11,152 bases of DNA. Origin: Flavobacteriaceae bacterium UBA2765. GTDB taxonomy: Bacteria > Bacteroidota > Bacteroidia > Flavobacteriales > Flavobacteriaceae. Shown piece after piece: positions 7,253-11,152 of this stretch (positions within the stretch are counted from its first letter, which is position 1; each line of letters begins with the position of its first letter). A model generated the notes under the pieces. It saw only the letters and a list, made by a program, of their open reading frames with translations. It was not told the origin of the DNA and searched no databases. Position numbers and translations under genes: made by a program. The stretch spans positions 1 to 11,152 of the forward strand of contig DEIV01000053.1 in the NCBI GenBank assembly GCA_002352665.1, in the 5' to 3' direction.

Positions 7253-8431
7253 ATGCGAAAAATTGGTTTGTTTTTATTTTTTATTTTATGCTTTCAAATG
7301 AGTTCTGCTCAATATACAGAGCTTGTCAATTCTAAAAGACCTGGGTTTTCTGACAGCCCATTTAGTGTAGGTACCGGAGTTTATCAAGTAGAAGCCGGAC
7401 TCTTTTATAAAAACGTTGGCAATTATTTATACTACGATCAAACAACAAGTGAAACAAACAGATATAAAAGCAAGTCATTTGGTACTGATATAACATTTAG
7501 AACCGGTCAATTCTTTGAAAGACTAGAAATAGATCTGGATCTTGAAATTGTTAACGAAAAAAGAGATAACTTACAACCTACAGAGTTTAGTGAATCAGTA
7601 TTAGGTTTAAGTAGATTAACCGTTGGTGCTAAATATTTGGTTTATAGTCCAAAATATACCGATAAGACCAAAGAGATTAGAAGTTGGAAAAAGAGAAATA
7701 GTTATGACTGGAAAAGATTGATACCTGCCGTTGGTGTTTATGCAGGTTTAAATACTAACTTTTTAAGTAGTTTACATAAAAATCCTGATGGGATGAGTCC
7801 GAGAATAGCATTATTTACACAAAATGATTTTACGGATAAATTTGTATTATTAACTAATTTTATTGCTGACAAATTATTCACCGATGAGTCAGAGAATTCA
7901 TATATTATCACCGGTACTTATTCATTGACCGAAAAAATATCTATTTTTGGAGAAAATCAGGGTTTTTTAAGGAAAAATGTGCCCAATGATTTTCAATATG
8001 GAATTGGTGGTGCATATTTGTTGAATAATAATATGCAAGTAGATGCCTCGTTTCGGTATATTAAAGATGAGCGTGGCGATCCTACTTACTTAATTGGAGC
8101 AGGTGTTGCATGGCGTTTAGATAGGCATAAAGATAAATTCAAAACCTTAGATTCTGAAGGCAACGAAACTAATGAGAAAAAACAAGGCGATGGTTTCTTT
8201 TCAAGAATATTTAGTAAAAAAGACAAGAAACAGCGTAAAGTTAAAAAAGTCAAAGCCAAGAAGCGAAAAATTAAAGAATTAAAACCAAAAAAGACAAAAG
8301 CCCAAAAGCAATTAGAAAAAGAGGAAAAAAAGAATGCTAAAGCAGCAAAAAAATTGAAGAAAAAAGAAGCTAAAGATTATAATAAAAATTATGTGCCCCC
8401 TAAAGATAACGAAATAGATGATAATAATTAA
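7253..8431 (+). CDS. Outer-membrane beta-barrel protein (transporter-like) with lysine-rich C-terminal tail
   Basis: A 392-aa exported protein. Residues 1-20 (MRKI then a hydrophobic run ending SSAQ) form a signal peptide with probable cleavage after Ala19 or Gln20. The mature start, LVNSKRPGFSDSPFSVGTGVYQVEAGLFY (24-52), resembles Bacteroidetes proteins annotated as 'transporter' or Phenol_MetA_deg-like barrels. Alternating strand patterns continue to IGAGVAWRLDR (281-291), which looks like the last strand. Beyond it, residues about 305-380 are low-complexity and very basic: 28 Lys and 2 Arg in positions 321-380. This tail should lie in the periplasm, possibly touching peptidoglycan or lipid headgroups; that is inference. 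Substrate is unknown. The gene overlaps the next one by 14 bp and is divergent from the glycan run. Barrel assignment is fairly sure, specific function is not. Confidence 0.8.
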   Translation: MRKIGLFLFFILCFQMSSAQYTELVNSKRPGFSDSPFSVGTGVYQVEAGLFYKNVGNYLYYDQTTSETNRYKSKSFGTDITFRTGQFFERLEIDLDLEIVNEKRDNLQPTEFSESVLGLSRLTVGAKYLVYSPKYTDKTKEIRSWKKRNSYDWKRLIPAVGVYAGLNTNFLSSLHKNPDGMSPRIALFTQNDFTDKFVLLTNFIADKLFTDESENSYIITGTYSLTEKISIFGENQGFLRKNVPNDFQYGIGGAYLLNNNMQVDASFRYIKDERGDPTYLIGAGVAWRLDRHKDKFKTLDSEGNETNEKKQGDGFFSRIFSKKDKKQRKVKKVKAKKRKIKELKPKKTKAQKQLEKEEKKNAKAAKKLKKKEAKDYNKNYVPPKDNEIDDNN

Positions 8432-9551
8432 AGAGGTATTTTCTAAAAGTGAATTAAAAAAATTTGTCACTTTTCCCTTTAGCTTATATAAAGATAATCC
8501 CTATTGGATACCTCCTATTATTAATGATGAACTAGCAAGTTTTGATAAAACAAAGAATCCTGCCTTTGAAAATGCCGAAGCTCATTTTTTCTTAGCCTAT
8601 AAAAATGATGTTATTGTAGGGAGAATAGTAGCCATAATAAACGGTATTGAAGTAAATCAACAAGGCTTAAGAAAAATGCGATTTGGTTGGTTTGATTTTA
8701 TTGATGATATAAATGTAAGTAAAGCATTACTTGATAAAGTTACTGAAATAGGCCAACAACATCAATTAGAATTCGTAGAAGGCCCTGTGGGATTTTCTAA
8801 CCTTGATAAGGTTGGTGTTTTGATTGAAGGTTTTGACCAATTAGGGAATATGATAACCTGGTATAATCATTCTTACTACAAGGAACATTTAGAGCAATTG
8901 GGCTATGTAAAAGCGAAAGAATATGTTGAAAATATTTTTCCATTTAGCAATGTTAAACCTGAACTTTTTTTAAAAGCTCAAGCATTGATCAAAAAACGAT
9001 ACCAGCTTAAATCTCTCAATTTTACTACTACAAAAGAAATTATGCCTTATGTAGATAAAATGTTTGATTTATTTAACCAATCCTACGCTAAACTTTCATC
9101 TTTTGTTCCTATTTCAGATAGCCAGAAAGCCTATTTTAAAAAAAAATATATAAGCTTTATCAATCCTGAATATATAAAATACGTTGCTGATAAAAATGAC
9201 AATCTAGTAGCTTTTTCAATAGTAATGCCATCATTTTCTAAAGCGTTACTTAAATCAAGAGGTAAAATTTTTCCATTTGGGATATTTCATTTATTAAAGG
9301 CTAAAAAACAAAGTAAGGATGTTATTTTTTACCTTATCGGGATCCGTCCTGATTATCAAAATAAAGGTGTAACCGCCATTATATTTGATGAATACTATAA
9401 AACTTTCACAAAGAAAGGAATTAAAAATTGTATTAGAACTCCAGAACTTGAAGAAAATGTTGCCATTCATCAAATATGGAAACATTTTGATCCAAAAATT
9501 AATAAAAGGAGAAGAACCTATCGAAAAGAAATTGAAACCTCATTGCCTTAA
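8418..9551 (+). CDS. GNAT-like acetyltransferase family protein (377 aa)
   Basis: A 377-aa cytosolic protein that resembles the long GNAT-like family to which E. coli YghO belongs; substrate unknown. The N-terminal hallmark is DNPYWIPPIINDELASFD (26-43) followed by NPAFENAEAHFFLAYKNDVIVGRIVAIIN (47-75), a GNAT-like core strand pair. WFDFIDD (91-97) and EGPVGFSNLDKVGVLIEGFD (121-140) follow. The C-terminal half carries the probable acetyl-CoA loop in FYLIGIRPDYQNKGVTAII (304-322), where QNKGVTA replaces the usual Q/R-x-x-G-x-G/A motif. The arrangement suggests two GNAT-like halves, of which only the second has a recognisable CoA loop. The start ATG lies 14 bp inside the preceding barrel gene, so translation is likely coupled. 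There is no signal peptide. rsmE follows after 59 bp. Family assignment is reasonable, activity is unproven. Confidence 0.75.
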   Translation: MIIIKEVFSKSELKKFVTFPFSLYKDNPYWIPPIINDELASFDKTKNPAFENAEAHFFLAYKNDVIVGRIVAIINGIEVNQQGLRKMRFGWFDFIDDINVSKALLDKVTEIGQQHQLEFVEGPVGFSNLDKVGVLIEGFDQLGNMITWYNHSYYKEHLEQLGYVKAKEYVENIFPFSNVKPELFLKAQALIKKRYQLKSLNFTTTKEIMPYVDKMFDLFNQSYAKLSSFVPISDSQKAYFKKKYISFINPEYIKYVADKNDNLVAFSIVMPSFSKALLKSRGKIFPFGIFHLLKAKKQSKDVIFYLIGIRPDYQNKGVTAIIFDEYYKTFTKKGIKNCIRTPELEENVAIHQIWKHFDPKINKRRRTYRKEIETSLP

Positions 9552-9610
9552 ACAACTACTAAAAGGAAAGTGATTTGTAATACAAAAATCTAATGACCGC
9601 GAAATAAGTT

Positions 9611-10318
9611 ATGCAACTTTTTTACAATACTGAATTAAAACATACAGATAAACAATTTATTTTCGACAAAACTGAAAGTAGACATATTGTGCGTGTACTA
9701 CGCAAAAAAAGTGGTGATAATCTGTTTATCACAAATGGTAAAGGAGAATTATTTATTTCTAAGATAATTATAGCTGATGATAAAAATTGCACTGTTGCCA
9801 TAACTTCGGTTGATAAAAAGCCTAAATCATGGAACTACTATTTACATATTGCCATTGCTCCTACTAAGAATATTGACAGATTTGAATGGTTTTTAGAAAA
9901 AGCTACGGAGATTGGCATAGATGAAATTACACCTATTTTATGTGATCATTCTGAAAGAAAAATAATAAAAATGGATAGATCAATTAGAATTATTGAATCA
10001 GCCATGAAACAATCTCTTAAATTTCAAATGCCAAAACTGAATAGTCTAACGCTATACACCGATTTTATTCAACAAAAATTTGATAGTAATTTATTTATAG
10101 CTCATTGCAACAAAACAGAAAAAAAATCACTAAAAACCGTTTTAAAAGCCCATCAAAATTCTACTATTTTAATAGGTCCTGAAGGTGATTTTTCTACTAA
10201 TGAAATAATCGCTGCAATAGATAATAGTTGTACACCAATTACATTAGGAGAAAGTAGATTGCGAACGGAAACTGCAGCTATAGTTGCCACGCAAATGGTT
10301 TCGTTTATAAATCAATAA
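9611..10318 (+). CDS. rsmE: 16S rRNA (uracil(1498)-N3)-methyltransferase RsmE
   Basis: Methylates N3 of U1498 in 16S rRNA of the 30S subunit, using S-adenosylmethionine. At 235 aa it is normal length for the family. The N-terminal PUA-like domain (about 1-70) contains SRHIVRVLRKKSGD (23-36) and ITNGKGELF (40-48). The C-terminal SPOUT (trefoil-knot) domain shows the conserved series KNIDRFEWFLEKATEIG (86-102), DHSERK (112-117), AMKQSLKFQMPKL (131-143), LIGPEGDFSTNE (187-198) and LGESRLRTETAA (212-223). The last two form the knot that binds SAM. It starts with ATG 59 bp after the GNAT-like gene, with no clear Shine-Dalgarno sequence, as is usual in this phylum. It may be read from the same transcript or from its own promoter; no convincing promoter box is seen. 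The downstream gene is convergent. Confidence 0.95.
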   Translation: MQLFYNTELKHTDKQFIFDKTESRHIVRVLRKKSGDNLFITNGKGELFISKIIIADDKNCTVAITSVDKKPKSWNYYLHIAIAPTKNIDRFEWFLEKATEIGIDEITPILCDHSERKIIKMDRSIRIIESAMKQSLKFQMPKLNSLTLYTDFIQQKFDSNLFIAHCNKTEKKSLKTVLKAHQNSTILIGPEGDFSTNEIIAAIDNSCTPITLGESRLRTETAAIVATQMVSFINQ

Positions 10319-10575
10319 AAGACCATACCTAAGTGTCTCCTAATTTATAAAGACTAAACTCCGCTAATAGAAAAAAAAGCAATACGTTGATTTTTTAGAT
10401 CTATATCTTAATGAAAATGCTAGATTTATCTACAGATTGACAGGCAGGTTCAAATCACAATTTTGTGCTAGCTCGCCTTTGACTCACTTCTCAAAATTGA
10501 GTTTCACTAATAAAAAAGCACCACAATACTTGTAGTGCTTTTAAAATTATTTGCAATTAAAAATCGTTTCCGTTT
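10319..10575. other. Convergent intergenic gap between rsmE and the YceI gene, with a repeat-like patch
   Basis: No convincing gene lies in this 257-bp gap. Its first 110 bp are plain AT-rich sequence. From about 10437 to 10505 the composition changes: CAGGCAGG (10441-10448), the hairpin-like CACAATTTTGTG (10456-10467), the palindrome GCTAGC (10467-10472), CTCGCC (10472-10477) and CTCAAAATTGAG (10490-10501) occur within 70 bp. This patch is GC-richer than its surroundings and looks like a small structured or dispersed repeat element, though a second copy is not present in this window. The terminator hairpin at 10514-10542 follows directly. Confidence 0.45.
10514..10542 (-). terminator. Hairpin terminator for the YceI gene, possibly bidirectional
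   Basis: A 12-bp stem pairs 10514-10525 with 10531-10542 around a 5-nt loop (10526-10530). On the minus-strand transcript the one imperfect pair becomes a U-G wobble and the stem is followed by a U-rich run, so it suits termination of the YceI gene, whose stop codon is 33 bp upstream of the stem. On the plus strand that pair is a C-A mismatch and the U tract is short, so termination of the rsmE transcript here, 195 bp past its stop, is possible but weaker. Confidence 0.75.
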
Positions 10576-11152
10576 TTAACTTTTTGTTGCTTTTACTTCA
10601 ACAACAAATTCAATATTATCATCAATTAATTTATCTTTAGCTAAGTCTTCAAAGAATTTACCCGACTTAAATTTGATATCCCAATCCGTTCTATCAATAG
10701 TAAAAGGCTCACTTTTAAATAGAACCTCATTCCCATTTAAAGAAACTGTTGCCGGAAATTCAATATTCTTTTTAATATTTTTTATGGTTAAATTACCTTT
10801 AACCATAGTTTTTCCATCCTTTTCTTCAACATTGGTAATAGCAAAAGCACTAGATGGATTATTTTCTACATCAAAAAAATCAGGACTAGATAAATGCCCT
10901 ACCAGTTTTGCATTATAATCAGCATCTTCTAAGTCTAAATCTTTAATGGTCTTCATATCAATAATAAAATTACCACTGCTTAACTTTCCATTATCAAAAG
11001 CAAAATAACCTTCAGAAATATTTATAGTTCCATGATGTGGCCCTGCCAGCTTAGAACCTTTCCAAGCCAATGTAGAAACTTCTGTATCCGCCATATACCT
11101 TACAGCTTCTTCCTTAACTTTAGACACTTCTTCTGCCTCTGTGGCTTCCGTT
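10576..11152 (-). CDS. YceI-family protein, 5' end beyond the window
   Basis: A YceI-domain protein, a family of periplasmic lipocalin-like barrels that bind polyisoprenoid or similar amphiphilic ligands. The visible part is 192 codons. YMADTEVSTLAWKGSKLAG opens the domain, followed by PHHGTINISEGYFAFDNGKLSSGNFIIDMKTI, the conserved HLSSPDFFDVENNPSSAF, KGNLTIKNIKKNIEFPATV and, near the end, FTIDRTDWDIKFKSGKFFEDLAKDKLIDDNIEF. The frame stays open to the window edge: before the GTG at 11125-11127 come codons for TEATEAEE, a Thr/Glu/Ala-rich linker like that between a signal peptide and a YceI domain. That GTG is therefore an internal valine, and the real start, probably with a signal peptide or lipoprotein signal, lies outside. 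The gene is convergent with rsmE and ends before a hairpin terminator. Ligand and pathway are unknown. Confidence 0.9.
   Translation of the reverse strand, partial: TEATEAEEVSKVKEEAVRYMADTEVSTLAWKGSKLAGPHHGTINISEGYFAFDNGKLSSGNFIIDMKTIKDLDLEDADYNAKLVGHLSSPDFFDVENNPSSAFAITNVEEKDGKTMVKGNLTIKNIKKNIEFPATVSLNGNEVLFKSEPFTIDRTDWDIKFKSGKFFEDLAKDKLIDDNIEFVVEVKATKS

Noticed and set aside
9385..9573. Plus-strand frame overlapping the end of the GNAT-like gene, and the minus-strand frame at 9294-9485
   Set aside because: Both lie in alternative frames of a gene with continuous family-like sequence and have the composition of AT-rich shadow frames.
10456..10501. The CACAATTTTGTG and CTCAAAATTGAG near-palindromes as terminators for rsmE
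   Set aside because: Stems are only 4-5 bp with very short loops and no U tract follows, so they do not make credible intrinsic terminators.
10673..10918. Plus-strand open frame of 81 codons opposite the YceI gene
   Set aside because: Antisense to a well-conserved YceI domain and shows no family features.
11125..11127. GTG as the start codon of the YceI-family gene
   Set aside because: The frame remains open upstream to the window edge with a Thr/Glu/Ala-rich linker, and no signal peptide would be present if translation began here, so this codon is an internal valine.

Overview
The window looks like AT-rich chromosomal DNA from a Bacteroidetes bacterium, most likely a member of the Flavobacteriaceae. 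The signs are the low GC content, the absence of clear Shine-Dalgarno sequences before most starts, a DUF4834-type small membrane protein next to a YfhO-family membrane protein, and candidate promoter boxes of the Bacteroidetes TAnnTTTG type. I see no rRNA, tRNA, CRISPR array, insertion sequence or phage gene.

Left two thirds (27-7138, minus strand): one tightly packed run of seven genes, read right to left. The order is a DUF4834-like small membrane protein, a large YfhO-like polytopic membrane protein, a short class I methyltransferase-like protein, two GT4-type glycosyltransferases, a non-hydrolysing UDP-GlcNAc 2-epimerase homologue and a small acidic protein of unknown function. Gaps are 34 bp or less and three junctions overlap, so co-transcription is likely. 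Together the genes look like part of a cell-surface glycan pathway: the epimerase supplies a nucleotide sugar, the two cytosolic glycosyltransferases add sugars to an acceptor, the methyltransferase may modify the product, and YfhO may act as a membrane GT-C type glycosyltransferase. The final product cannot be read from the sequence. The operon may continue past the left edge.

Divergent region (7139-7252): a 114-bp intergenic segment with an 11-bp direct repeat, each copy carrying a TAnnTTTG box facing the minus-strand operon, and a small inverted repeat.

Right third (7253-10318, plus strand): a predicted outer-membrane beta-barrel protein with a signal peptide and a very lysine-rich C-terminal tail, overlapped by a GNAT-like acetyltransferase gene, then rsmE (16S rRNA m3U1498 methyltransferase). 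A 257-bp convergent gap follows. It holds a GC-richer patch with small inverted repeats and a hairpin terminator. The last gene (minus strand) is a YceI-family protein whose 5' end lies outside the window.

Nothing here is a clear new system. The most interesting items are the composition of the YfhO-linked glycan operon, the methyltransferase with a degenerate SAM loop, the epimerase variant motif, the lysine-rich barrel tail and the unexplained patch in the rsmE/yceI gap.
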